From the NCBI GenBank assembly GCA_030531435.1, contig JAUNNN010000017.1, positions 1-42,087 on the forward strand: 42,087 bases of DNA, read 5' to 3'. A program made the position numbers and the translations under genes. The DNA is from Lachnospiraceae bacterium (lineage in GTDB: Bacteria; Bacillota; Clostridia; Lachnospirales; Lachnospiraceae). This document shows positions 33,341-42,036 of this stretch, piece after piece. Position 1 is the first letter of the stretch, and every line of letters begins with the position of its first letter. Below the pieces are notes generated by a model. The model saw only the letters and a list, made by a program, of their open reading frames with translations, was not told the origin of the DNA and made no database searches.

Positions 33341-33369
33341 AAAAAAGACAACGCCCGAAAGCGTTGTCC
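33341..33369 (-). terminator. Terminator after the MFS gene
   Basis: On the minus strand, GACAACGC, a six-base loop TTTCGG and GCGTTGTC are followed by TTTTTTAC. The eight-base GC-rich stem with a six-T tail lies 26 bases past the MFS stop codon and separates that run from the uronate operon. Confidence 0.92.
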
Positions 33370-33394
33370 TCAAAAATCATATTCTCTATTATGT

Positions 33395-34582
33395 TTATTT
33401 TTCTAATTTTCTAAGGTATTTCGTCATTGCAATTATTGCAATTAAATCAATTACCACTGCTACAGTTATCGTTGCTATGCCAAGATATATTCCAGCCTTT
33501 TTTGCAATTGCTCCTACTATACTAGGCATTAGTATGGAGCCAAAACTTGCAATTGTCAGGATGTAACTCCATGCTGTCTGGTATTTTTCTGTAAGCTTTC
33601 CTGTGAATGAAACTGTAGTCGGATATATACCTGCCATAGCAAAGCCAAAGCCAATTATTCCAATCATAATTGTAACTGGTGTCCTTGCAAACAATAAATA
33701 CACAAAGAATACAGCCATGAAAATACCCATAAGTCTAATCATTTTATATTTATCAACCTTTGTAGATAAATAAGCAACTGTAAGTCTTCCACACAACATC
33801 ATTAACCATTGTACAGTTGCTGTCATTTGAGAAAGAGTACCAGTTAATAAACCTGTATCCTTAAAATATGTAATCATCCATCCGATAACACCCTGCTCTG
33901 CACAGAGATAAAAGAATAGAGTTGCTGTACTAAAGTAAAATAGAGGATCTTTAAAGAATCCCATTCCTGATGCTGTTCCTTCTTTACTTTTTTTCGCAAG
34001 TTTTTCTTTATTAAAATCATCATTTGGCATGCTGAAATATAGAATCCAGCTTACAACACCACATATAAGCATTATCATACATGCACTAATCCAGTTTGCA
34101 TCTGATGACCTAGTTATTAAAGACAATAACATAGGGAATATCAATGCACCTACAGAAAAACTTGCATGAAGTCCGTTAAGCATCCACACTTTGCCTGGCG
34201 CCAAAGAATTAATTCTTGAATTACAGTAATTACTTGTTGCACCTCTGGCAAGACCTGTGAACATAAATGCAAGGACTAAAACTATTCTTCCTGTTGCCAC
34301 TAAAATCAAAAGATAAGCAATTGGATACAAAATATTAAAAACCAAAATACTTCTTTTTCTTCCAATCGCCATAGGCAACATTCCAGCTAAAAAGCTTGAT
34401 GCAAGATTGCCAATGGAATGTATAGATACCAAAAAACCACAAAAGACGTAATCAAGGCCTCTGGCTTCTCTAAGATATGGCATTATGGAGCCAACAGATA
34501 ACGCCATTAATCCATTTAAGAAAAAAGCGGCATATGTTAATATAAATGATTTTTTTTGCGATGTATTTAATTTTAATTCCAT
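33395..34582 (-). CDS. MFS transporter
   Basis: This is a twelve-helix transporter of the major facilitator superfamily, 395 residues. The N-terminal half has FFLNGLMALSVGSIMPYLREARG near residue 12 and a loop with IGRKRSILV near 78; the second half has LCGRLTVAYLS near 256. I start it at the ATG at 34580-34582 after GGAG; an ATG four codons upstream is the alternative. It resembles sugar-type MFS permeases, but the substrate is not readable. It is the last gene of the hflX run and lies next to, but outside, the uronate operon. Confidence 0.85.
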   Translation of the reverse strand: MELKLNTSQKKSFILTYAAFFLNGLMALSVGSIMPYLREARGLDYVFCGFLVSIHSIGNLASSFLAGMLPMAIGRKRSILVFNILYPIAYLLILVATGRIVLVLAFMFTGLARGATSNYCNSRINSLAPGKVWMLNGLHASFSVGALIFPMLLSLITRSSDANWISACMIMLICGVVSWILYFSMPNDDFNKEKLAKKSKEGTASGMGFFKDPLFYFSTATLFFYLCAEQGVIGWMITYFKDTGLLTGTLSQMTATVQWLMMLCGRLTVAYLSTKVDKYKMIRLMGIFMAVFFVYLLFARTPVTIMIGIIGFGFAMAGIYPTTVSFTGKLTEKYQTAWSYILTIASFGSILMPSIVGAIAKKAGIYLGIATITVAVVIDLIAIIAMTKYLRKLEK

Positions 34583-34627
34583 ACTAATCTCCATTTCACC
34601 TTTAGTTCATCTAAATGAACAATACTA

Positions 34628-35836
34628 CTAAAAATAACCCATAAGATGTATCCCATCTTCTTCGTATTTTTCTTCGGTTATCTCATACTTCTTTTTTAAT
34701 TCAAATAACTTACCTGATTCACTAAATGGGATAAACATTTCACTAAGTTTTTTACCGTTTCTCATAAAATCAAGCAAAATGTCTTTAAATTCTGTAAGCC
34801 CATACTCTGTCTTAGCAGAAATACGAAGGGTTTTATCTGCTCTATTATCAACTAATATTTCTTCATGATTAAGCACATCACACTTATTAAAAAGAGTAAT
34901 TATTGGCTTATTTTCAACCTTTAATGAACGAAGTGTATCATACACTACCTTCATTTTTGTATCATATTCAGGATCAGATGCATCAACTACATGAATTATA
35001 ATGTCTGCGTAAACCGCTTCCTCAAGAGTACTCTTAAACGCATCTATAAGATTATGCGGCAGCTTACTTATAAATCCAACTGTATCTGTAAGTAATATTT
35101 CCTGATTGTTTGAAAGATTAAGCACTCGCGTTGTTGGGTCAAGAGTTGCAAATAGCTTATCTTCAGATAAAATATCAGCACCTGTAAGAGTATTTAAAAG
35201 TGTTGACTTGCCAGCATTTGTGTATCCTACAATAGCTGCAACCTTTTTATTATTTCTCTGTCGACTTTTTCTTGCAGTATCACGATGTTTAACTACTTCT
35301 ACTAGTTCTTTTTTAAGAAGACTAATTCTATCGTGAATTCTTCGCCTATCAATTTCAAGCTTCTTTTCTCCAGGACCTCTTGTTCCGATCCCACCACCAG
35401 TCCTTGACATCTGTTTTCCAAGACCAATAAGCTTTGCAGCTCGATATTGCATCTGAGCAAGTTCTACCTGAATCTTACCTTCATGAGTCTGTGCCCTTGC
35501 TGCAAAAATATCAAGGATAACCATAGTCCTATCCATTATTTTGACATTAAGCATGTCATTTAAGTTTCTCATCTGAACAGGAGATAGCTCGTCATCACAG
35601 CAAATCGCATCCGCCTCAAGGGTATCAATAAAGTATCTTATTTCCTCAAGTTTACCAGAGCCTACATAAGTCTTGTTATTAAAGTTATCAAGATTCTGTG
35701 TAATTCTGCCTACTACTTCACCACCAGCAGTCTTAATAAGTTCGGCCAGTTCATCAAGACTTATATCTATGTCAGTATCATCTCTTGATACACCAACAAG
35801 TATTACTTTTTCTTTTTTCTCTTCGTTTATTATCAT
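34628..35836 (-). CDS. hflX: Ribosome-associated GTPase HflX
   Basis: HflX is a GTPase that splits stalled 70S ribosomes, especially after stress. The N-terminal HflX domain ends in the glycine-rich linker RTGGGIGTRGPGEKKLE (about 145-161), a coiled region follows, and the G domain has the P-loop GYTNAGKS at 204-211, DTVGFISKLP and FNKCDVLN. The length of 402 is usual. The gene starts 9 bp after the aminotransferase gene, with GGAG rather far away, so coupling is likely. Confidence 0.96.
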   Translation of the reverse strand: MIINEEKKEKVILVGVSRDDTDIDISLDELAELIKTAGGEVVGRITQNLDNFNNKTYVGSGKLEEIRYFIDTLEADAICCDDELSPVQMRNLNDMLNVKIMDRTMVILDIFAARAQTHEGKIQVELAQMQYRAAKLIGLGKQMSRTGGGIGTRGPGEKKLEIDRRRIHDRISLLKKELVEVVKHRDTARKSRQRNNKKVAAIVGYTNAGKSTLLNTLTGADILSEDKLFATLDPTTRVLNLSNNQEILLTDTVGFISKLPHNLIDAFKSTLEEAVYADIIIHVVDASDPEYDTKMKVVYDTLRSLKVENKPIITLFNKCDVLNHEEILVDNRADKTLRISAKTEYGLTEFKDILLDFMRNGKKLSEMFIPFSESGKLFELKKKYEITEEKYEEDGIHLMGYF

Positions 35837-35845
35837 CTAATAAAG

Positions 35846-37030
35846 CTATCTCCAGCTAACATTTTCTGCATTCATTGCCTTTTCTTTAAGGCTTGCAAGT
35901 CTCTTAAGAGCTTCTTCTAATGTATCGTCTTTTTTAGCAAAATGAAATCTTACTAGATGATTTACTTCTTCTTTAAAAAAGCTTGATCCTGGAACACCAG
36001 CAACACCAACATGTTCAGCCATCCATTCACAAAAAGCTGTATCATCCTTAACACCAAATTCACTAACATCTAAAAGTACATAGTAGGCACCCTGAGGTTC
36101 TGTAAAATTAAGACCTAGCTTCTTAAGTCCGCCTACAAATAATTCCTTCATGTGAGTATAATGTGCCTGCAACTCTTCATAATAGCTATCATCAAATTCA
36201 AGTCCTGTTACTGCTGCCTCCATTAAAGGTGCCGCAGCGCCAACAGTTAAAAAATCATGAACTTTTTTTACACGATCAACTATTTCAGGGTTAGCAATTA
36301 CGTATCCAAGACGCCATCCGGTAATTGAATATGTTTTTGATAGAGAGTTACAAACAATAGTACGCTCTCGCATTCCAGGTAATGCCTGCATATAAACATG
36401 CTTATTTGGAGCATAGAGAATATGCTCATATACTTCATCAGTGACAACATATGCATCATATTTTTTTGCAAGTTCGGCAATTACTATAAGCTCATCATAT
36501 GTGAAAACTTTTCCGCATGGATTAGACGGATTACATATAATAATCGCCTTAGCGCCTTGAACGAATGCGTCTTCTATTAACTTAGGATCAAAATCAAAAT
36601 TAGGTGGAACAAGAGGAATATAAATTGGTTCTGCTCCAGATAAAATTGTATCTGCTCCATAATTCTCATAAAATGGAGAAAAAATAGCAACCTTATCTCC
36701 AGGATTAGTAATACTCATCATTGTTGCCATCATAGCCTCTGTACTACCACATGTAACAACTATTTCTTCCTCTGGATTAATTTTAAGGCCTGAAAATCTC
36801 TCATATTTTTTCGCAAGTGCATCTCTAAAATTCTTTGCACCAAATGTAAGAGCATACTGATGAGGACCTACCTTTGCAACTTCAGATAACTTGTCTGTTA
36901 TTTCCTTTGGTGGATCAAAATCAGGAAATCCCTGAGATAAATTTACTGCACCATATTTATTTGCAACTCTAGTCATTCGACGTATTACTGAATCTGTAAA
37001 CTGTGCTGTTCTAGTACTAAGCTCTCGCAT
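35846..37030 (-). CDS. PLP-dependent aminotransferase, class I/II
   Basis: This is an aminotransferase of fold type I, 394 residues. Family motifs are GAVNLSQGFPDFDPP near residue 27, CNPSNPCGKVF near 166, DEVYEH near 198 and the PLP lysine K232 in NSLSKTYSITGWRLGY. It resembles the aspartate, aromatic or methionine aminotransferases (PatA and KAT group), and the exact amino acid cannot be fixed. The ATG follows AGGAG. It lies between the antiporter gene and hflX in one run. Confidence 0.88.
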   Translation of the reverse strand: MRELSTRTAQFTDSVIRRMTRVANKYGAVNLSQGFPDFDPPKEITDKLSEVAKVGPHQYALTFGAKNFRDALAKKYERFSGLKINPEEEIVVTCGSTEAMMATMMSITNPGDKVAIFSPFYENYGADTILSGAEPIYIPLVPPNFDFDPKLIEDAFVQGAKAIIICNPSNPCGKVFTYDELIVIAELAKKYDAYVVTDEVYEHILYAPNKHVYMQALPGMRERTIVCNSLSKTYSITGWRLGYVIANPEIVDRVKKVHDFLTVGAAAPLMEAAVTGLEFDDSYYEELQAHYTHMKELFVGGLKKLGLNFTEPQGAYYVLLDVSEFGVKDDTAFCEWMAEHVGVAGVPGSSFFKEEVNHLVRFHFAKKDDTLEEALKRLASLKEKAMNAENVSWR

Positions 37031-37042
37031 ATTCTTCTCCTG

Positions 37043-38215
37043 TTAATTAAGAAACTTTTTATATGTCATATCTATAGCAAATGCGCCAAGTGGTGCTGTA
37101 ATCATAATTGCAATAACTGAAACCGTAAGTACAATATTTCCACAGGCAAGTCCCATAGCAAGTGGTAAACCTCCAATTGCAGCCTGAACTGTCGCCTTTG
37201 GTGTATATGCCAACATACAGAATAAACGCTCCTTTATATCTAGCTTTGTACCAAGTGTACAAACATACACACCTAACATTCTAAATATAAGCACACATAA
37301 AATAAGCATAACTGCGCTTACACCAGCTGTTTTAAGACTGCTTATTTCTACTGAAGCACCTACTAATACAAATAAGAATATTTCAGCTACAACCCAAAGC
37401 TTATCATATTTTGAGGATAATCTAATAGCTAAATCCTGCTTTTTCCTCCTAATCATTAAACCAAGAGCCATAACTGCAATAAGTGATGCAAAAGGAATAA
37501 TCATTCCAAACTTGTCTTCAACAAAAGTAAAAATAAAAGATACTCCTAGAATAATAATTACTTTTACACTATCTCTCATGTGGAACTTATTAAACCATAA
37601 TACAAGAAACGCACCTATAAGAAGACCTATGATAATTCCTGTAATTATGGAAATTGGAATATTAATAAATTCTTTCACACTTACAGAACCGCCCTGAGCT
37701 AAAGAAGTAAATGTTGTAAATAAAACAATAACAAATACATCATCAACGGATGCACCTGCAAGAATCATCTGAGGAATTCCTTTATTTGTACCACGCCCCT
37801 CATCTATAAGCTTTATCATTCTTGGAACAATAACTGCAGGAGATACTGCACCAATTACTGCACCAAGCACTGCTGCCTCAAGATAAGTTATTCCAAGTAG
37901 CATTGGTGCAAAGATAATCATACCAATAACTTCTATCGTTGCTGGAACAAAACACATAAGAATAGCTGGACGACCTACCTTTTTTAAATCATCAACAGAC
38001 AGCTTAAGTCCAGCTCGAATAAGTATGATAATAAGAGCAATTTTTCTTATTTCTGCAGAAATATTAAGAACACTTACGTCAATAAGATTAAGCATATGTG
38101 GCCCAATAAGTATACCTGCAATAATCATTCCAAATAGACTTGGGAACTTTATTTTTTTACAAATATAACCGAGTAACAACCCGGTAAATGTTATATATGT
38201 AATACTGATTAGCAT
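37043..38215 (-). CDS. Cation/proton antiporter
   Basis: This is an integral membrane antiporter of the CPA family (Na+/H+ exchanger type), 390 residues with about twelve helices. The start LLLGYICKKIKFPSLFGMIIAGILIGP is typical, and GAVIGAVSPAVIVPRM and ILAGASVDDVFVIVLF (with the aspartate pair in the ion site) follow at about 130-160. There is no C-terminal TrkA-N domain, so it is the short form. The ATG follows AGGAG. The ion, Na+ or K+, is not readable. Confidence 0.88.
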   Translation of the reverse strand: MLISITYITFTGLLLGYICKKIKFPSLFGMIIAGILIGPHMLNLIDVSVLNISAEIRKIALIIILIRAGLKLSVDDLKKVGRPAILMCFVPATIEVIGMIIFAPMLLGITYLEAAVLGAVIGAVSPAVIVPRMIKLIDEGRGTNKGIPQMILAGASVDDVFVIVLFTTFTSLAQGGSVSVKEFINIPISIITGIIIGLLIGAFLVLWFNKFHMRDSVKVIIILGVSFIFTFVEDKFGMIIPFASLIAVMALGLMIRRKKQDLAIRLSSKYDKLWVVAEIFLFVLVGASVEISSLKTAGVSAVMLILCVLIFRMLGVYVCTLGTKLDIKERLFCMLAYTPKATVQAAIGGLPLAMGLACGNIVLTVSVIAIMITAPLGAFAIDMTYKKFLN

Positions 38216-38265
38216 ATAAATCTCCTGATTTTATGTGCTACTTTTTAAATAGATTCTTGGATATT

Positions 38266-38523
38266 CTACCATTTTTTATGCGGGCATTCACTTACTAACC
38301 CTAACGCTCTAAGCTCAACGTAACACCCACAGGCATTACATGTGCCTTCATTTAATAGATCACACTCTTTACACGCCTGAAGTCTTTTTTCATATACTTC
38401 TTCAGCTACTCTGTCTTCATTCTTAATTGCACTTTTGTATTTTTCAATCATTTGCAGATCGGCTTTTGCCATGTCCCGCATTAAGCATCTTTTACAAATG
38501 CGTTTTTTTATATTATTATCCAT
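38266..38523 (-). CDS. Small cysteine-rich protein, DUF6171-like
   Basis: This is an 85-residue protein with cysteines in four groups: CKRC near 10-13, CKEC near 51-54, CNACGC near 62-67 and a late C80 before the end. This pattern suggests zinc binding. It resembles the DUF6171 proteins common in Lachnospiraceae, whose role is unknown. The ribosome site is weak (AGGG at 14 bases). It sits between the EamA-like gene and the antiporter gene in the same run. Confidence 0.75.
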   Translation of the reverse strand: MDNNIKKRICKRCLMRDMAKADLQMIEKYKSAIKNEDRVAEEVYEKRLQACKECDLLNEGTCNACGCYVELRALGLVSECPHKKW

Positions 38524-38566
38524 GCTTATGTTTTACCCTAAACTGAAAATAGGGTGACTAAATGCT

Positions 38567-38995
38567 TTATTTTACTCCAATTAATCCAAGTCCTATAAGA
38601 CAAACTACTATACCAACAATTTTATTTAAGGTAATAGCTTCTTTGTAAAAAAAGAATCCAACAAATATTAAAATTACAGCAAGCATCGCTGCCTGTACAA
38701 TTTGTGCTATACTAACTGGCCAACCTACCTTATACGCATAAATATATCCTACTTCCAGACCAACAATTGCTATACCTAATACAAATGGAGCCCAATTGAG
38801 GTGTTTATACTCTTCGATAAGATTTGCATTTTTATTTAATGCAAAATAAAGAATTAAAGATACAATTGCTCCCACTGAGTAAGAAACAGTCAGTGATGCT
38901 AATGGATTAATTCCCTCTGGAACTGACTTGGCACATACTTGATAAAATGTATTAGATAACACTACTAATACTAATGGCCATAAATAATTAAACAT
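38567..38995 (-). CDS. Half-size EamA/SMR-type membrane transporter
   Basis: This is a 142-residue membrane protein with about five hydrophobic segments, equal to one half of a drug/metabolite (EamA) transporter. The segments FNYLWPLVLVVLSNTFYQVCAK and IVQAAMLAVILIFVGFFFYKEAIT with the late KIVGIVVCLIGLGLIGVK match that family. Single-half members work as dimers. The ATG follows AAGGAG at five bases. The substrate is unknown. Confidence 0.8.
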   Translation of the reverse strand: MFNYLWPLVLVVLSNTFYQVCAKSVPEGINPLASLTVSYSVGAIVSLILYFALNKNANLIEEYKHLNWAPFVLGIAIVGLEVGYIYAYKVGWPVSIAQIVQAAMLAVILIFVGFFFYKEAITLNKIVGIVVCLIGLGLIGVK

Positions 38996-39004
38996 AAAAA
39001 CTCC

Positions 39005-39409
39005 TTACTTATTTGCTAAATCAAATAATACTTCGTAAAAATCTGGAAATTGCTTTTTTAAATTAATTGGCTTTCCATCTTTATCTAAAAAGCAATGGGT
39101 TGATGTTGAATCACATACAACCTTTCCATCTTCATTTGTCATTTCATAATTAAGAACTAGCTTAATTCCTTTAAACTCTGTTACACTTACCTCTATTTTT
39201 ACACAATCTGCAAAAGTGGTAGTCGCTTTATAATTGCAATTTACACTTACAACAGGTGATACGATTCCAAGGTTTTCAAGCTTTACAAAATCCCACCCTA
39301 TTTGTTTAAGAAAATCTATTCTTGCTTCTTCCATCCAGCGAATATAGTTGGAATGATGCGTAATTCCCATCTTATCTGTTTCATAATATTGAACTGTGTG
39401 ATTATACAT
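39005..39409 (-). CDS. Acyl-CoA thioesterase, YbgC/4HBT family
   Basis: This is a hot-dog fold thioesterase of 134 residues. The opening HTVQYYETDKMGITHHSNYIRWMEEAR is the family signature, with the likely catalytic aspartate D12. It probably hydrolyses an acyl-CoA; the chain length is not readable. The ATG follows AGGGAG. It lies 9 bp before the EamA-like gene. Confidence 0.9.
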   Translation of the reverse strand: MYNHTVQYYETDKMGITHHSNYIRWMEEARIDFLKQIGWDFVKLENLGIVSPVVSVNCNYKATTTFADCVKIEVSVTEFKGIKLVLNYEMTNEDGKVVCDSTSTHCFLDKDGKPINLKKQFPDFYEVLFDLANK

Positions 39410-39454
39410 TATATATTTCTCCCTGTCTGCAATTTATAGAAAAATCTTATTGTT

Positions 39455-40411
39455 CTATTCAGGAATAAATTGATCATAATCAAAGATATGATCTTTGCTG
39501 ATTTCATCTTTTGAAATGCAGAAATAATCATGTCTTATTTCGTTAGAATTATATCCTACTGGATCATCCCACGTAACATCTACATAACAATAATTACCAT
39601 CTATTTTTATATAATTCCACGCATGTGGTCCCGTATCTAAACTAGTTATCCCTTCTCCGCTAACAAAACCTGTTTCTATACCTAATTTGTTCATTATCAA
39701 CTGATATGCTTTTGCATATCCAGAACAAACTGCTTTATGTTCAACTAAGCAACCATATGCTGAATACGCCATGGTGTTCAAATCAGTATCCGTATCAAAT
39801 AACGATGTATAATATACAGATTCATCATATTTACATGTAGATACTAACACATCATGAACATATAATGCCTTGTCATAATCGGAAGTATACTTCCTAGCCT
39901 CAAATACAATATCGTTAACGACTTGATCTAACTTCTTTTTCATGATAGGAACTAAATTCATATCACAAGAGGTATTTAGGTCATATAAATATGTTTTTGA
40001 AGCACCACTAGTAATTGTCTGTATTGTAGCACCACCTGTTAACCAAAATATGTCAGGGTTATCCATTATAACCTTATGATACTGTGTGTTTATGTCATCA
40101 CTAGTTATCTGTGTTCTAAAACTAGCATTAATCTTGATATATGTATTAAATTCAATTATTTGTTCATATAAAGTTCCATATACATACTCTGAATCACTTA
40201 TTGATTTGTGATTATCACTATTACTAATTACAAATTTTTTACCAGCGTCTAGTACATTATTTATAAAATTACTATTTAGAATTCTTTCATCCAAATTCCA
40301 ATATATGCTTCCAGATATTACTAGTAAAGCAAGAATACCTATCCAGCCTTTGCTTTTTCTTCTTGCCTTTTTTCTTTTTCTATCCTTAGCATCTTCGTAA
40401 AATATTCCCAT
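39455..40411 (-). CDS. Transglutaminase-like protein with membrane anchor
   Basis: The protein has a very basic N-terminus (about 8-22, rich in K and R), one membrane segment (about 23-38) and an extracellular domain ending in a transglutaminase-like core. The catalytic triad is visible as C229 in KAVCSGYAKAY, H263 in GPHAWNYI and D278 in YVDVTWDDP. It is 318 residues long. Such proteins are common in Lachnospiraceae and may process or cross-link surface proteins. The ATG follows AGAGG. It is the first gene of the minus-strand run that ends at 33341. Confidence 0.85.
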   Translation of the reverse strand: MGIFYEDAKDRKRKKARRKSKGWIGILALLVISGSIYWNLDERILNSNFINNVLDAGKKFVISNSDNHKSISDSEYVYGTLYEQIIEFNTYIKINASFRTQITSDDINTQYHKVIMDNPDIFWLTGGATIQTITSGASKTYLYDLNTSCDMNLVPIMKKKLDQVVNDIVFEARKYTSDYDKALYVHDVLVSTCKYDESVYYTSLFDTDTDLNTMAYSAYGCLVEHKAVCSGYAKAYQLIMNKLGIETGFVSGEGITSLDTGPHAWNYIKIDGNYCYVDVTWDDPVGYNSNEIRHDYFCISKDEISKDHIFDYDQFIPE

Positions 40412-40747
40412 TAGTATACGCCTCTATGCAAATTATATTTAAAAATCTACTATTATTTCAACAATGAATTCTTAACAATCTCATTTCTAATTTATCCTCA
40501 TTTTTATACAAAAAAATCTTCTTAATATCTGCAACCATTATTCCATTTTCACTTGTATTTAATGAAACTAGCTTACACATTGTAATATTCTAAAAAGATT
40601 TTTGTCCTTCCATACATGAGATTCCAATTTGGCATCTCATGTTATATCCATAATATTTAGTAGGATATTTCTACACCAATTGGAGTGTTTCACGTAATAA
40701 TTATAGTGTTTTTTTACTCATTAACTAAACAGAAAGGATCATTATAA
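40412..40747. other. Divergent intergenic region between the transglutaminase-like gene and the recombinase
   Basis: This 336-bp AT-rich stretch has no gene that I can support. It holds an inverted repeat CATGAGAT/ATCTCATG at 40615-40641 whose loop contains CCAATTTGG, and a palindrome CCAATTGG near 40675-40682. TTGGAG, 16 bp and TATAGT before the recombinase gene is a weak promoter candidate. The change from core genes to a recombinase here makes it a possible attachment-site region. Confidence 0.5.
40615..40641. repeat. Inverted repeat upstream of the recombinase gene
   Basis: CATGAGAT (40615-40622) and ATCTCATG (40634-40641) are perfect eight-base arms. The space between them contains a second small palindrome CCAATTTGG. 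No T-tract follows, so it is not a plain terminator; it may be a binding or recombination site. Confidence 0.5.
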
Positions 40748-41902
40748 ATGACTAAAAAAGAAAAAATAATCAAAACTCATATCAAAAACGTGTATCCTAT
40801 CAAAACCTATATGGATGGAGATACCATGTATTATTACACAAAGCTTAACCCCTGCAATAGCAATCATTCTAAAAAAATAAGTTCAAAAAATATAGATGTG
40901 CTAAATGATAAAATTGTTTCATATTATTCAGACATCAAATTGCAGAATGATATAACTGTATATGAGGCTTTTGACCTAAGTCTGCAGAAAGAAACGGCTT
41001 CAACAGCATTAAGATATAGACAGCTATTTAAAAAACACTATATATCTATAAAAAACATAAAACTTTCAAAGCTTAGGGAAGAACATATTAGGAACGTTCT
41101 TCAAAAAATGATTCATGATGGGATTAAAGCAAAAGCTTTTAACAATGCTGTTTCTGCATTAAATAAAATTTATAATTATTGCAGATATTATCATATTTAT
41201 TGTATAAATATTCAGCAAATAGTTTCTGAATTTAGAAAATATAATTTATCTGGAAAAAAAGTTTTTATTAGAGATTATAAAAAAGATGGTGATTTAGCTT
41301 TTAATGAAAAAGAAGCTATAACCATAATAAACTATGCTTTCGCAAATCCTGATTATATAAATCTAGCAATAGCCACCCTTATAACAACTGGTCTAAGAAC
41401 TGGTGAACTTCTAGCCTTAAAATATGATGATATAGATTTGAAATCTCAGAAGCTGATTATTGATAAAACAGAACATTCAAAGTCTTTTGAGATCATCGAT
41501 TCCTGCAAAGATAACTCCGAAAGAACTGTGTTCTTAAATAGTGATGGTAGCAAAGTATTTAACACATTATTTTCTGTTAGAAATAATGATCCAGCAGAAT
41601 CTGACTTTATATTTCTTAATCCAAATAGTAAAGACGGTAAACTACATCTTCGTGCCTTAGATAACCGCTTAAGAAAAATACAACATATTCTTTTTGATAA
41701 CGATGTGGCTATATGTAGTGAAAGATCTGCTCATGACTGTCGTCGAACATATGCCAGTATTCAATATCTACACGGTGTTAATATCAAAATAATACAGGCT
41801 CAGCTTGGACATTCTAATGTTCAGCAAACATGGAACTATATTAAAAACGTTGTAGATGAAAATACAAGACGAGACATTCTAGAACAATCTTGTATATTAT
41901 GA
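40748..41902 (+). CDS. Tyrosine recombinase (integrase)
   Basis: This is a site-specific DNA recombinase, probably the integrase of a mobile element. The N-terminal part (about 1-65) is basic and may bind arm sites, about 68-165 is the core-binding domain (SAM-like), and about 180-380 is the catalytic domain. The active-site residues are visible: R217 in GLRTGELLAL, K240, H329 and R332 in AHDCRRTYAS, H355 in LGHSN, and Y364. The ATG follows AAAGGA at eleven bases. The gene is richer in A and T than its neighbours and is the only plus-strand gene in the right half. Confidence 0.92.
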   Translation: MTKKEKIIKTHIKNVYPIKTYMDGDTMYYYTKLNPCNSNHSKKISSKNIDVLNDKIVSYYSDIKLQNDITVYEAFDLSLQKETASTALRYRQLFKKHYISIKNIKLSKLREEHIRNVLQKMIHDGIKAKAFNNAVSALNKIYNYCRYYHIYCINIQQIVSEFRKYNLSGKKVFIRDYKKDGDLAFNEKEAITIINYAFANPDYINLAIATLITTGLRTGELLALKYDDIDLKSQKLIIDKTEHSKSFEIIDSCKDNSERTVFLNSDGSKVFNTLFSVRNNDPAESDFIFLNPNSKDGKLHLRALDNRLRKIQHILFDNDVAICSERSAHDCRRTYASIQYLHGVNIKIIQAQLGHSNVQQTWNYIKNVVDENTRRDILEQSCIL

Positions 41903-41946
41903 ATGATTATACTGAACTAACTGAACTATGTAAAAATGTATCGGGC

Positions 41947-41971
41947 GCGAGACAAAAAACAATTCAGTGGA
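41947..41971 (+). repeat. GCGAGAC ... CAGTGGA repeat, copy 1
   Basis: GCGAGAC at 41947-41953 and CAGTGGA at 41965-41971 flank an A-rich stretch of 11 bases. The same two blocks recur at 42010-42036. Confidence 0.5.
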
Positions 41972-42009
41972 CTGTTTTTGGAATCTGTTGTACGAAATAT
42001 ATCATGAGT

Positions 42010-42036
42010 GCGAGACGGCGCACGACGTCCAGTGGA
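42010..42036 (+). repeat. GCGAGAC ... CAGTGGA repeat, copy 2
   Basis: GCGAGAC at 42010-42016 and CAGTGGA at 42030-42036 flank 13 different, GC-rich bases. GTGCG and CGCAC (42008-42012 and 42019-42023) form a five-base stem around AGACGG, so this copy can fold as a hairpin, unlike copy 1. Confidence 0.5.

Noticed and set aside
40615-40641. Inverted repeat upstream of the recombinase as an intrinsic terminator.
   Set aside because: No T-tract on either strand, and it stands between divergent genes where no transcript should end.
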